Shown: positions 35,801-44,157 of the stretch, in pieces
How the letters are laid out: the number at the start of each line of letters is the position of its first letter
Position numbering within the stretch: the stretch's first letter is position 1
Source: Opitutia bacterium
Lineage (GTDB): Bacteria; Verrucomicrobiota; Verrucomicrobiia; Opitutales; UBA953
Length of the DNA stretch: 64,000 nucleotides
Direction: 5' to 3'
Assembly: GCA_947453335.1 (NCBI GenBank)
Contig: CANGFP010000001.1
Span: forward strand, 372,001 to 436,000
The notes under the pieces: generated by a model
Told to the model about the DNA's origin: nothing
Databases searched by the model: none
What the model saw: the letters and a program-made list of their open reading frames with translations, nothing else
Made by a program: the position numbers and the translations under genes

Positions 35801-37598
35801 GCTCAACGTCCTCAGCGGCAACTACACCGGCGTGGTCCAGAGCAACGGCTCCCTCGTCAAGGACGGCGCGTCCAGCACGACGCTGCTCCTGACCGGCGCC
35901 AGCACCTACCTCGGCGGCACCACCGTTCAGGGCGGCACGCTCAACCTCTCCAACGTCGGTTCCCTGACCTCGAACGTCGTGGTCGCCAACGGCGGCGTCT
36001 TCGTCGCCAACGGCCACGTCCTCGCCGACATCCCCGACGCCATCGACGGCAACGTCACGGTCAACGCGGGCGGTCGCCTCAAGGGCTCCGGCGTCATCGC
36101 CGGCGGCGTGACCAACTCCGGCGTCGTCGCCCCGGGCAACTCGCCTGGCGTCCTCACCGTCAACGGCGCCTACCTCGAGTCCGGCACGCTGCAGGTCGAG
36201 ATCGGCGGCACGGCCGGCGCGGGCGTGAACCCCAACGGCTTCGACCAGATCCACGTCACGGGCGGCAACTACACCATCACCGCCGGCGTCGCCACGCTGG
36301 AGCTGAGCAAGTACAACGCCTTCGAGCCCGCCCGCCGCGACAGCTTCCTCGCCGTCAACGTGGATGCTCCGCACTCGATCGTCGGCACGTACCACACCCT
36401 CAACCGCTCGTCCTTCTCGACGCAGCTGTTCTTCGACCACTCGAACGGCAAGGTCTACGGCTCCGGCCTCACCGAAGCCCAGACGTTCGCCGAGTACGGC
36501 CTGGCCAACGCCAACCGCCGCGCGGTCGGCTACGCCCTCTACCAGGACGGCCTGATCACCGCCGCGACGGTCAAGAACGGCGCCGGCTCGGCCACCTCGG
36601 CCAAGGCCTTCGTCAACGGTTCGACCGACCTCGGCGCCGCCGTCGAGTCCCTGCTCCTCTCCGCCGATCCGGCCACGGTCCTCGACGCGCTTTCGCCCGA
36701 GGCCTACGCCGGTCTCGGCGACGCCGCCGGCCGCATCTCCCGCGCGCACTTCAGCACGCTGGGCTCGGCCCTCAACGGCGCCAACCAGACCTGGGACTTC
36801 TCGGTCGGCTACACCGACCAGCGCTTCCGCACCGGCACGTCCACGACCTCGTTGGACCAGCAGATGACCGATTCGTCGACCCACGTGTCGGCGAACAAGG
36901 CCTTCGGCGCCGACTGCGGCCTCGCCGTCCTGCTCTCCGATGAGCGCGGTCACGTCAACGCCAGCAACTTCGCCGGCAGCATGACTGGCTGGTCCGCCGG
37001 CATCGCGGGCTCCTACCGCAGCAAGGACTGGAACTTCCAGGTCGGCTACGTCCACACCAACGGTTCCGCCGACGTCGTCCGCAACGGCGCCGCCGCCAAC
37101 GACATCGCCGTCCGCGCGGACAGCGTCCAGCTCACCGTCACCCCGGTGGCGAAGGTCGACCCGAAGGCCACCTACGTGCTGACCCCGTACGCCTCGCTCG
37201 TCTACACCCGCACCAAGTCCGACGCCGTCACCGAGTCCTCCCCGGGTGCGAACCTGAAGGTCGACGCGATCTCGGCGGATTCGGTCTACGCCGAACTCGG
37301 CGCTAACCTGGCCGGCAAGTTCATGCCTGACCTGCAGTGGAACCTCTCCGCTGCCCTGGCGACCTCGCTGAACGGCTCGCAGACCGACGTGACGGCCCGC
37401 TTCGCCGACGCCGGCGTCGGCGCCACGGCCTTCTCCGTCCGCTCCGGCGGCGTGCACGGCCTCGAGGCCAAGCTGGGCGCCAACCTGGTGAAGGACTTCG
37501 GCGCCAACACCCGTGGCGAGATCGGCGTGCAGGGCGAGGTCGGTTCGAACTTCTCGAACGCCCTCCGCTTCGACGCCAAGGTCTCCAAGCGCTTCTAA
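32889..37598 (+). CDS. autotransporter (type Va) with large repeat-rich passenger
   Basis: A 1,569-residue surface or secreted protein. Signal peptide: basic MLKTKQLTK, hydrophobic SLLAAAAALVVAAPL, cleavage after AKA near residue 27. The passenger is Gly/Asn/Ser/Thr-rich and predicted beta-helical, with passenger-associated transport repeats such as TYLGGTTVQGGTLNLSN near residue 1006 and GVVAPGNSPGVLTVNG near 1070. The autotransporter beta-barrel covers about 1300-1569 and ends in a terminal Phe (KVSKRF) for BAM recognition. ATG 32889 is preferred over GTG 32865 because it gives a normal signal peptide. No catalytic motif is seen, so adhesion or a structural role is likely. The middle third (about 34150-35170) uses many more T- and G-ending codons than the flanks. 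Confidence 0.9.
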   Translation: MLKTKQLTKSLLAAAAALVVAAPLAKAYDASSWNTTVYGSGSTYSAGPVYTGGGQWNGGVSSSIDSLFGGSMDLNLVYSGLYNVSGNVAWSNNRYGSSTPDWAQVNFQINGVTQQQNTYPSAADYSWRSNAYFLPIDNATVRVNWALAGDNGTYVNAGYYILTERNVQVARTGAGLNGQSATSAFAMDNQAYGSNYAVYSSRNVLPTAALYDSNNAAVVGSVVRNGNIQLGNLGSYDGLFAKDAGWLDVRGSLTISSSLGQLYIRDAEVTSTVFTDNNTYGSAQARTQGNFFFDSGILSVRNRFAQDMYVSGGQTVAFRDGAVNASSLFLDGQGYRNGTGAFGSLRSISGNNVQNGEIGIGWNGNDSTIGVDAGSTLTINGTINSVNGAGSSGGNSLVFNVDGQLNQNGAIASGVSNLTKNGSGDVRLSAVNTFGGNLYVQSGSVTVGNVGALSGATVDVDSGAALVFDAGDMTVGNRIQMASNWGSQPSTLRVASGNVVANNVSMWGMMMMFGNDLARFQTDANTSLDLSTQDPEWHLHAGLAFVTAAGSFINVHDILFVHDDITKSGAGVLHLHTPNSAIFTIAATQGSIVFHDTYDTYGWGMSFSESAVASGASFVFDAGSNASSIAFSGPLRIAGSGDAYNGYLGAIHNAVGSNTVASDITVTDSAVVYAANSSSLTLSGLINGTGNDLTLRASSAAAGASYGTITLSGNVSNLDTLVKTGNGVAILSGSNGIAEVSVQAGLLVAASNGALGSSASVASGASLVVTAANAHGDITLLGTDGFGSHAYMNGVNFRSLNFTGNSGQDGTITLTADAHIAKITGAANTATIAGNITSSASVAPTLAFHVDAGTLAVSGNIGSSVGAITKYGNGTTLAVSGNINTTADLSVAEGTVALSGTAANVNVNIASGATLAINASNVFNGGASSGLTLVDVASGGSLVLGANGSTVTDTILSLTGSGNVSLLHGSTLNVLSGNYTGVVQSNGSLVKDGASSTTLLLTGASTYLGGTTVQGGTLNLSNVGSLTSNVVVANGGVFVANGHVLADIPDAIDGNVTVNAGGRLKGSGVIAGGVTNSGVVAPGNSPGVLTVNGAYLESGTLQVEIGGTAGAGVNPNGFDQIHVTGGNYTITAGVATLELSKYNAFEPARRDSFLAVNVDAPHSIVGTYHTLNRSSFSTQLFFDHSNGKVYGSGLTEAQTFAEYGLANANRRAVGYALYQDGLITAATVKNGAGSATSAKAFVNGSTDLGAAVESLLLSADPATVLDALSPEAYAGLGDAAGRISRAHFSTLGSALNGANQTWDFSVGYTDQRFRTGTSTTSLDQQMTDSSTHVSANKAFGADCGLAVLLSDERGHVNASNFAGSMTGWSAGIAGSYRSKDWNFQVGYVHTNGSADVVRNGAAANDIAVRADSVQLTVTPVAKVDPKATYVLTPYASLVYTRTKSDAVTESSPGANLKVDAISADSVYAELGANLAGKFMPDLQWNLSAALATSLNGSQTDVTARFADAGVGATAFSVRSGGVHGLEAKLGANLVKDFGANTRGEIGVQGEVGSNFSNALRFDAKVSKRF

Positions 37599-37610
37599 GC
37601 GCCGCCTCGT

Positions 37611-37648
37611 CCGACCAAGGGCCGCCCGCGAGGGCGGCCCTTTTTGTT
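37611..37648 (+). terminator. intrinsic terminator of the autotransporter (repeat copy 2)
   Basis: A perfect 9-bp stem (37619-37627 with 37632-37640) with GCGA loop and TTTTTGTT tail, starting 12 bases after the stop. It is a one-mismatch copy of the eno terminator at 32743-32780. Confidence 0.9.
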
Positions 37649-37750
37649 GGCCGGGTTCCCTGGGGCCGTTCCAGGTCGGCGGACGCTGGTTTGCGGGTTC
37701 ATTGCCGGGCAAGGACTTGCCCTCCCTCGTCGGCGAAGTAGGTTGGCCGG

Positions 37751-38668
37751 GTGCGCCGGTTCCTGCTGAGTTGCCTGCTGGTCCCTTGGGTCCTTGCCGC
37801 TGAGCCGGCTGTGGGGCGTTTCTTCGTGCTGGGTGATTGGGGGTGGGCCGATCCCGAGCTCGAACGTCGCTACTCCTTGGTGAAGCAGAACGCGGACCTG
37901 CAACGGTCCGTCGCGCAGGCGATGGCCGCGCAGGCGGCCCGGGAGCCCATCGCGGCCGTCCTGACCACGGGGGATAACTTCTATCCCAACGGCGTGCAGT
38001 CGGCGGAAGATCCGCGGTGGGCGAGCTCCTTCGAGCAGGTCTATGCCGCGCCTTCGTTGCAGGTCCCGTGGGTCGCGTCCTTGGGCAATCATGACCACGA
38101 TTCGACCGCCCAAGCCGAGATCGACTACGCCGCGAAGTCGAAGGGGCGCTGGGTCATGCCCTCCCGCTATTACACGCTGCGCTTCCCGGCGCAGGATGTC
38201 CGCGTCATCGTGCTGGACGCTTGTTCGCTGAGCCCGGCCTGGAATCGCCGCTACTTCAGCGCCGAGGGAGAGAAGGAGACCGCTGCGCAATGGGCATGGA
38301 TCGAGGCGGAGCTGGCCCAGCCCGCCCGGTGGAAAGTCGTCATCGGACATCTGCCGATCCGCGACCATGGTTTCCATGCCAAGGAGCCGGAGTACGTCCG
38401 ACGGCTTGCCCCGCTGCTCGAGAAGCATCATGTCCAGCTGTACCTGAACGGCCATGACCACCATGCGGAGCTGGTGAAGGAGAAGGGCGTCGCCTACGTC
38501 ACCTGCGGCAACGGCTCCGACCTTTATCCGATCGGTTCCGGTCAAGGTTCCGAGTTCATCGGGGCCTATCCGGGCTTCACGGCCTTGGACTTCGGCCCCG
38601 AAGAGCTGACCATACGTTTCTTCGACGCCGACGGCAAGGTCCGCCACCGCGCCGTCCATGCCCGCTGA
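37751..38668 (+). CDS. secreted metallophosphoesterase (purple/tartrate-resistant acid phosphatase type)
   Basis: A 305-residue exported phosphatase from GTG 37751, with signal peptide FLLSCLLVPWVLAAEP. The binuclear metal-site motifs occur in order: GDWGW (Asp), TGDNFYPNGV, LGNHDHD, VIGHLPIRDHG and LYLNGHDHH. The GDNFYPNGV and NGHDHH forms are those of type-5 acid phosphatases. It should release phosphate from phosphomonoesters outside the cytoplasm. The AGE-family epimerase gene starts 21 bases after its stop, so the two may be co-transcribed, though the functional link is unclear. Confidence 0.88.
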   Translation: MRRFLLSCLLVPWVLAAEPAVGRFFVLGDWGWADPELERRYSLVKQNADLQRSVAQAMAAQAAREPIAAVLTTGDNFYPNGVQSAEDPRWASSFEQVYAAPSLQVPWVASLGNHDHDSTAQAEIDYAAKSKGRWVMPSRYYTLRFPAQDVRVIVLDACSLSPAWNRRYFSAEGEKETAAQWAWIEAELAQPARWKVVIGHLPIRDHGFHAKEPEYVRRLAPLLEKHHVQLYLNGHDHHAELVKEKGVAYVTCGNGSDLYPIGSGQGSEFIGAYPGFTALDFGPEELTIRFFDADGKVRHRAVHAR

Positions 38669-38689
38669 GGGCCCTGCGTTGACCTAAGG

Positions 38690-39910
38690 GTGGATTCCGC
38701 CTACACCCTAGGCGTGACCCCTTACCTGCAGCAGCGCCGTCCTGAACTCCTGAAGGCCTATCGCGACGGCCTTTTGGACGATGTGATCCCCTTCTGGCTC
38801 AAGCATGGCCTTGATCGCGCGCATGGCGGCATCCACACCGCGCTCGGCCGCCGCGGCGAGCTGCTCGATTCCGACAAGTCCGTCTGGTTCCAAGGCCGCG
38901 CCGCCTGGACCTTCGCCACGCTCTACAACACCGTCGAGCCGCGGCCCGAGTGGCTGGAGGCCGCGCTGTCCTGCGGCAACTTCCTGCACGACCGCTGCGC
39001 CGACCTCACCGGTAAGCTGCACTTCACCGTGACCGGCGAAGGCGATCCGCTCCGCATGCGCCGCTACGTCTTCAGCGAGTGCTTCGCGGCCATCGCGTAC
39101 GCGTCGCTCTTCCATGCGACCGGCGAGGGCAAGTGGAAGGAACGCGCCATCGCGGCCTTCGACCTTTTCCTCAAGTTCAACCGCGAGCCCGGCCATATCG
39201 TGCCCAAGACCTCGCCCGAGACGCGTCCGATGAAGGGTCTCTCGCCGCTGATGATGACGCTCGTGACCGCGCAGGACATGCGCGCCGACCTCGGTGACGT
39301 CTTCGTGCGCGGCAAGACGCTGACGCAGTGGGCCGCCGAGGCCATCGCGGAGATCCGCGCCGATTTCGTGAAGCCCGACCTCAAGGCCGTCCTGGAGGTC
39401 GTCGGCCCGAACGGCGAGATCTACGACCACTTCGACGGTCGCCTGCTCAACCCCGGTCATTCCATCGAAGCCGCTTGGTTCATCCTCCGCGAGGCGCGTC
39501 ATCTCGGCGACGAGTCGATGAAACGCCTCGGCCTCGACATGCTCGATTGGATGTGGGCCCGGGGCTGGGATCGCGAGCACGGCGGCATCCTGTACTTCGT
39601 CGACCTCCATGGGAAGCCGATCCAGGAGTACTGGCACTTCATGAAGTTCTGGTGGCCGCACAACGAGGCCATCATCGCAACGCTCATGGCGCATGTGATG
39701 ACGGGCGATCCGAAGTACGCCGAGATGCACCGTCAGGTCCATGACTGGTCCTATGCCCACTTCCCCGATCGCGAGTGCGGCGAGTGGTACGGCTACCTCG
39801 ACCGCGAGGGCCGACCGACGACCGAGCTCAAGGGCAACATGTGGAAGGGGCCGTTCCATATGCCGCGCCAGAAGCTCGTCTGCTGGCAGCTCTTGGAGGG
39901 CTTGGGCTGA
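38690..39910 (+). CDS. N-acylglucosamine 2-epimerase (renin-binding-protein type)
   Basis: Interconverts N-acetylmannosamine and N-acetylglucosamine. The 406-residue (alpha/alpha)6-barrel protein has AGE/RnBP blocks: WLKHGLDRAHGGIHTALGR, KSVWFQGRAAW, FSECFAAIAY, NPGHSIEAAWFILREARHLGD, GGILYFVDLHGKP, KFWWPHNEAIIA, EWYGYLDREGR and KGPFHMPRQ; the conserved His residues of NPGH and WWPH are retained. With the neighbouring lyase this gives Neu5Ac to ManNAc to GlcNAc without ManNAc phosphorylation, as in Bacteroides NanE. GTG 38690 is the first start; a GTG at 38714 (residue 9) is possible. No signal peptide, so cytoplasmic. Related cellobiose or mannose epimerase activity is less likely in this context. 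Confidence 0.87.
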   Translation: MDSAYTLGVTPYLQQRRPELLKAYRDGLLDDVIPFWLKHGLDRAHGGIHTALGRRGELLDSDKSVWFQGRAAWTFATLYNTVEPRPEWLEAALSCGNFLHDRCADLTGKLHFTVTGEGDPLRMRRYVFSECFAAIAYASLFHATGEGKWKERAIAAFDLFLKFNREPGHIVPKTSPETRPMKGLSPLMMTLVTAQDMRADLGDVFVRGKTLTQWAAEAIAEIRADFVKPDLKAVLEVVGPNGEIYDHFDGRLLNPGHSIEAAWFILREARHLGDESMKRLGLDMLDWMWARGWDREHGGILYFVDLHGKPIQEYWHFMKFWWPHNEAIIATLMAHVMTGDPKYAEMHRQVHDWSYAHFPDRECGEWYGYLDREGRPTTELKGNMWKGPFHMPRQKLVCWQLLEGLG

Positions 39911-39911
39911 G

Positions 39912-40619
39912 ATGGCCTTCGCCGGATTCGAGCCCTGCGTCGGCTGCGGGCGTGGCATCCCGGTCGACCGGTTCGTGGACGGCAAGGCCGCTTGTCCGTG
40001 GTGCGGGACGGTGCAGGACGAGGGCGGTGAGCAGGTCGTGGTCGCGCCCGCGAAGCCGTTGGGCCGCCACCCCAAGGTCACGGAACGAGACGAGGGCGCG
40101 GAGCGCGTCTTCGTCACTCGCCAGGGGTCATGCTTCGGGTGGTTCTGGCTCGTGTTCACGACCGTCCACTGCGGGTTCATGTTCTACGGCTTGGTCCATG
40201 GCCAGGTGCATTCCGGTCGCCATGGCCCCGTCATCGCGAACCCGTCGTTCTGGCATTACCTGGGCTTCGCGGCTTTCTACTCCATCTTCTTCGCGGTGGG
40301 CTTCGCGTTCACCCTCAGCAGGTACACCATCCGCCTGCGTGACGACCTCATCACCGTCCGTTACCGGCTTTTTCCCTTCGTCGGCTGGACCTGGCGTCTG
40401 GCCGCGGCTGAGACCGTGCAGGTCTCGCTGGCCTTCCGGGGGGCTCGCTCCAACGGTCGCGCGGAGAAGGCCATCGTCCTCGTCTCCGGCGGCAAGGAGA
40501 TCAGCTTCGGTTCGTTCCTCGAGGATGGTGTGAAGCAGCACCTCGCGTCCTCGATCGACGCCTTCTACCACGAGGCGCCCGGAGCCACCGCCGACTTCAT
40601 TCCCGGACCATCAGCCTGA
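39912..40619 (+). CDS. zinc-ribbon membrane protein of unknown function
   Basis: A 235-residue product starting one base after the epimerase stop. Four cysteines at 9, 12, 28 and 31 (CVGC and CPWC) form an N-terminal zinc ribbon. Two hydrophobic helices follow (about 78-98, WFWLVFTTVHCGFMFYG, and 112-132, FWHYLGFAAFYSIFFAVGF). After them comes a soluble domain with beta-strands (YTIRLRDDLITVRYRLFPF, then VQVSLAFRG) that resembles bacterial PH-like domains. Function unknown. The last 23 bases overlap the convergent sialate esterase gene. Confidence 0.7.
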   Translation: MAFAGFEPCVGCGRGIPVDRFVDGKAACPWCGTVQDEGGEQVVVAPAKPLGRHPKVTERDEGAERVFVTRQGSCFGWFWLVFTTVHCGFMFYGLVHGQVHSGRHGPVIANPSFWHYLGFAAFYSIFFAVGFAFTLSRYTIRLRDDLITVRYRLFPFVGWTWRLAAAETVQVSLAFRGARSNGRAEKAIVLVSGGKEISFGSFLEDGVKQHLASSIDAFYHEAPGATADFIPGPSA

Positions 40620-42117
40620 ACGGGCCCGCGGGACGCCCGGAACGGTCGACGAGTCCGGCCTGGGCGTCCATCCGCCAGGCGTAGCGGACTTCCGCGATGC
40701 GGCCTGCCGCGTTCAGGTGGAGTTCCTGATCCTTGGCCTCCCAGGAGCTGGCCGACGCGAAGACCGTCTCGCCTTCGCGGCGGACCTCGAACGACGGCGC
40801 GGCCGAGGTCGCGGCCTTGATGCCGTCGGGCGCGCGGAAACGGATGCGGACGCCTTGCGACGTGCGTTGCGCGTCAAGGGCGACCGGGCCTTCGGCGACA
40901 AGGTCCTTGCGGCCATAGAGGTCTCGCAAGGCGAGCGCGGCGAGCCGTTCGCCGACCGCGGACTTGTTGCGGGGATGGACGTCCTTGGCCGCGCCGAGGT
41001 CCAGGGCCACCGCCATGCCCGTATGCGGGATCTCGGTCGTCAGCCGGCGTTGCACCTCGCGGAATTCGGGCCAGAACCGCCGCGCGGGTTCGTTGATCGA
41101 GGGTAGCTGCACCCAGTAGAAGGGCAGGTCAGGCTGCTGCCAGCGTCCGCGCCAATCCGCGACCAGCAGCTTCATCAGCGACCCGTATTCGTCGACGTCC
41201 TCGGTGCGGATCGCGTTGCTCTCCCCTTGGTACCATAGGACTCCTTTGAGCGGGAATGAAGTGATGCCGGCCGGTCCGGCGGCCCATGCGAAGCCCGGCT
41301 TGTACCCGTGGTTGGGACCGCAGTCATCGCCCGGCGCATCGGCGGCCTTGCCGAGGTGCTGTTGGCCGCGGAGACGCACGAAGCTGCCTTCGATGCTTTC
41401 GTTGGTGAGCCAATTGCCGGCGACCTTCTTGCGGAACGTGGCGTCGCCGGCGAGGGCCTCGCGGCTGATGAACGCTTCGATCGGGGCGCCGCCGACCGCG
41501 TAGTTGACGAGCCCGACGGGCAAACCCGTTTCCGCGGAGAGGCGCTTGGCGAAATAGTAGCCGACGGCGGTCGTCGGCGCGGCGGTCTTGGGCGTGCAAG
41601 GCTCCCACCGCCCGGCATAGAAGCCGCGCGTGGTCATTCGCGCGACCGTGGCCGCATCCAGCGGCGCGCCGGAGCGGTATTGGCCGGCGAAGCTATGGTT
41701 GCGGATGCGGACCAACGGGAGGATCGCCTGCGGCAGTTCCTGTTTGGCCTCGGCGTCCCGGCTGAGCGGGAACTCCATGTTGGACTGGCCGGCGCAAAGC
41801 CATACGTCCCCGATGAGGATGTCGCGGATGACGGCGTCGGGCTGTCCGGCTTCTTGGGCCGTGAGCGTCGTCGGCTTTGGGTCGGCAGCCCGGGCCGCAA
41901 AGGTCTGCTGCCAGCGGCCGGCCGCATCGGCCTCCACCTGCGCGGACTGGTCTCCGAGCCTGAGCGTGATGCGGCTGTTCGGCTGGGCGGTGCCGCGGAC
42001 CCGGATCGGCCGGTCGCGCTGCAGCACCATCCCGTCGCCGAACCAAGGGTCGAGCTCGGCGGCCGGCGATAGCGCGGCGACGAGGCATAGCCCAAGGCTC
42101 AGCGACGCGCGGTTCAC
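40597..42117 (-). CDS. sialate O-acetylesterase (SGNH hydrolase)
   Basis: Removes O-acetyl groups from sialic acids so sialidase and lyase can act. The 506-residue protein has a short signal peptide (SLGLCLVAALSPAAE), a beta-rich N-terminal domain (HGDG-like WFGDGMVLQRDRP), and the SGNH catalytic core: WLCAGQSNMEFPL with nucleophile Ser112, NYAVGGAPIEAF, VLWYQGESNA, and DVHPRNK carrying the catalytic Asp/His. This is the domain order of the sialate esterase family. Its ATG overlaps the sialidase stop by four bases (ATGA), so the two are translationally coupled. It is the last gene of the nan run. Confidence 0.92.
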   Translation of the reverse strand: MNRASLSLGLCLVAALSPAAELDPWFGDGMVLQRDRPIRVRGTAQPNSRITLRLGDQSAQVEADAAGRWQQTFAARAADPKPTTLTAQEAGQPDAVIRDILIGDVWLCAGQSNMEFPLSRDAEAKQELPQAILPLVRIRNHSFAGQYRSGAPLDAATVARMTTRGFYAGRWEPCTPKTAAPTTAVGYYFAKRLSAETGLPVGLVNYAVGGAPIEAFISREALAGDATFRKKVAGNWLTNESIEGSFVRLRGQQHLGKAADAPGDDCGPNHGYKPGFAWAAGPAGITSFPLKGVLWYQGESNAIRTEDVDEYGSLMKLLVADWRGRWQQPDLPFYWVQLPSINEPARRFWPEFREVQRRLTTEIPHTGMAVALDLGAAKDVHPRNKSAVGERLAALALRDLYGRKDLVAEGPVALDAQRTSQGVRIRFRAPDGIKAATSAAPSFEVRREGETVFASASSWEAKDQELHLNAAGRIAEVRYAWRMDAQAGLVDRSGRPAGPFRLMVRE

Positions 42118-43244
42118 TTCCCTTCGAGGTGGGTGTCGGTGATGGTCCGGAACAGCACCACGGAATTGCTGTTAGGCTCGTAGAGGACCCCGATGTCGGC
42201 GCCGACCTTGGCCATCGAACTGTAGGCGAACGGACCAGGGAAGAGCAGGGTGGACTCCGCCCAGGTCTTGCCGCCGTCGTCGGAGCGTCGCAACGTGCCG
42301 TTGGCGCGGCCCTTGCCGGCGGGGTTCAGGAAGAAGACGGCGGGCTTCCCTGCGACCGTCGCCGAGAGCAGGCAGCCTTGGCAGGTGGGCTCAGGCAGGG
42401 CGGCGTCATCGGCGGCCTTGGACCAGGTAGCCCCGCCATCCGCCGACCAGGAGGTCTTGCGCAGAGGCGTGCCCTTCCACCGGCGCGAATTCAAGTAGAG
42501 CGAACCGTCGGCGGTCTCGGCCACCTGGACCTCGTTGAGCTGCAGGTTGGCCTCCTGCGGCACTTCCTGTCCGCGCTTCCATGTTTTGCCCGCGTCGTCG
42601 CTGTAGGCGACCCAGTTGACGAAGTTGCGCTTCTGGTCCTGCGAGTTGAAGGGGATCACCAGACGGCCGGCGAAACGACCTTTCTGCAGCTGGATGCCGA
42701 CGCCGGGGCCGGACGCGCACGTCACGGCGTTCTCGGGCTTCAGTTCGGCGCTCACATCGACGGCCTTGGACCAGGTCGCGCCTTCGTCGTCGGACGACAC
42801 GTACTTCAGGCGGTTGCCCTTGGGGTCCTTCGGTCCGACGGGCAGCCCGCCGAACTCCTTGCCCCCGGCGGGGAAGGTCTGGAAGAAGAGGAACACACGA
42901 CCGCTCTTGGCGTCCTGCACGAGGCAGGGGTTGTTGCAGCTGTCGTCGCCCTGTTCGTACGCGAGCGCCGGCTTGGACCAGGTCTTGCCTTGGTCCTTCG
43001 AGACGGCGAACACGAGGTCGTTGCCGGCCTGGTCGGTGGCCTTGTCGCGACCTTCGGCGGCCGCGATGAGCGTGCCCTTGACCGTGGCCAGCAAGGCGGG
43101 GATGCGGATGGAGCCGTAGGGGGCGCCCTTGGGCGAAGCGACCTTCTTGGCCTCGAAGACGACCACGGCGGGCGCCTCCGCGGGTTGGGGGGCGGCGGCG
43201 AGACCGACCGAGAGGATGAGTCCGAGCGTGATTAGTCTTTCCAT
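42114..43244 (-). CDS. exo-alpha-sialidase (neuraminidase)
   Basis: Cleaves terminal sialic acids from glycans. The 376-residue exported enzyme has a signal peptide (LITLGLILSVGLAAAP) and a six-bladed propeller. The N-terminal arginine motif is YGSIRIPAL (Arg47), and AAAEGRDKATDQAGNDLVF carries the Asp that acts as acid/base. Five Asp-boxes are visible: SKDQGKTW, SDDEGATW, SDDAGKTW, SADGGATW and SDDGGKTW. FAYSSMA supplies the likely nucleophile Tyr with its partner Glu in LNEVQVAE. It overlaps nanA by 13 bases and the esterase by 4 bases. Length is typical for a sialidase without carbohydrate-binding modules. Confidence 0.93.
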   Translation of the reverse strand: MERLITLGLILSVGLAAAPQPAEAPAVVVFEAKKVASPKGAPYGSIRIPALLATVKGTLIAAAEGRDKATDQAGNDLVFAVSKDQGKTWSKPALAYEQGDDSCNNPCLVQDAKSGRVFLFFQTFPAGGKEFGGLPVGPKDPKGNRLKYVSSDDEGATWSKAVDVSAELKPENAVTCASGPGVGIQLQKGRFAGRLVIPFNSQDQKRNFVNWVAYSDDAGKTWKRGQEVPQEANLQLNEVQVAETADGSLYLNSRRWKGTPLRKTSWSADGGATWSKAADDAALPEPTCQGCLLSATVAGKPAVFFLNPAGKGRANGTLRRSDDGGKTWAESTLLFPGPFAYSSMAKVGADIGVLYEPNSNSVVLFRTITDTHLEGK

Positions 43245-44146
43245 GAGAAGTAGCCGATGGCTTCAAGTTCGCCGAGCATAGCCTGCACGCCCGCGGCGTC
43301 GGGGTTGGCGTTGGGCAGGCGGGCCGGTCCGACGGGCACGCCGAGGTGCGTCATCAGGGCCTTGGCGCAGCCCATGTAGCCGCGCTTCGCCACGATGCGG
43401 ATGACCTGCATCATGCGGTCCTGCTCGAGCTGGCAGGTCGCGAGGTCGCCCTTGGGGAAGGCCGCCATCATGCGCTGCAAGGGTCCCGGGACGAAGTTGT
43501 AGGTGCTGCCGACGCCGCCTTGCGCGCCCATGGCGAGGGCCGAGAGGAAGTACTCGTCGATGCCCCACGGCAGGTCGAATTTGCCGCCGTCCAGGCGCTT
43601 GCCGAGCAGGTAGGTGCCGAGGTCGGGGTTGGAATACTTCACGCCCGCGAGGGTCGGGATGCGCTGGGCGGCGAGCTTGAGGAAGTCGTCGACCGGGAAG
43701 CTGATGCCGGTCAGCGGCGGGATGTCGTAGTAGTAGAAGGGCAGCTCTGGCGCGGCGGCCGCGACCTGCGCGCAGCAGGCGACGAGGTCCTCGAGGTTGC
43801 GCGGCTTGAAGTAGGACGGGGCGATCATCGAGACCGCGCTGGCCTGGTTGCGCTGCGCCTGCGCCGCGAGGGCCGCGGCGTCGGCGAGGCAGTTGGCTCC
43901 GACGTGCACGACGACCTTGATGCCGCTCGACTTGGAGACGGCCGCCCAGCGGTCGCCGAGGGCGAGGCGTTCGGTCAGCTGCAGCGAGACGCTTTCCCCG
44001 GTGGTGCCGCCGATGAACACGCGGTCGATCTTGCGCGCGAGCAGGTGCGCAGCCTGCCGTTCGACGACGGCGAGGTTCAGCGAGCCGTCGGCGTGGAACG
44101 GCGTGTGGGTGGCGGGGCAGAGCCCGTGGAACTTGAAGGCGGACAT
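43232..44146 (-). CDS. nanA: N-acetylneuraminate lyase (DHDPS/NAL family)
   Basis: Splits N-acetylneuraminate to N-acetylmannosamine and pyruvate in the cytoplasm. The 304-residue TIM-barrel aldolase has the GGTTGES substrate-carboxylate loop (46-52), FYYYDIPPLTG with Tyr140, the Schiff-base Lys170 in LAGVKYSNPD, and GVGSTYNFVPG near 210. The YYxIPxLTG and STYN forms point to neuraminate lyase rather than dihydrodipicolinate synthase, as does its position between the transporter and sialidase genes. The start is 11 bases after the MFS stop. Confidence 0.93.
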   Translation of the reverse strand: MSAFKFHGLCPATHTPFHADGSLNLAVVERQAAHLLARKIDRVFIGGTTGESVSLQLTERLALGDRWAAVSKSSGIKVVVHVGANCLADAAALAAQAQRNQASAVSMIAPSYFKPRNLEDLVACCAQVAAAAPELPFYYYDIPPLTGISFPVDDFLKLAAQRIPTLAGVKYSNPDLGTYLLGKRLDGGKFDLPWGIDEYFLSALAMGAQGGVGSTYNFVPGPLQRMMAAFPKGDLATCQLEQDRMMQVIRIVAKRGYMGCAKALMTHLGVPVGPARLPNANPDAAGVQAMLGELEAIGYFSWKD

Positions 44147-44157
44147 GGGAAGGGGGA

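Noticed and set aside
35157-37712. 851-codon minus-strand ORF antisense to the autotransporter
   Set aside because: Low-complexity Val/Gly/Ala/Asp/Arg composition and no domains; the sense strand encodes a clear autotransporter barrel.
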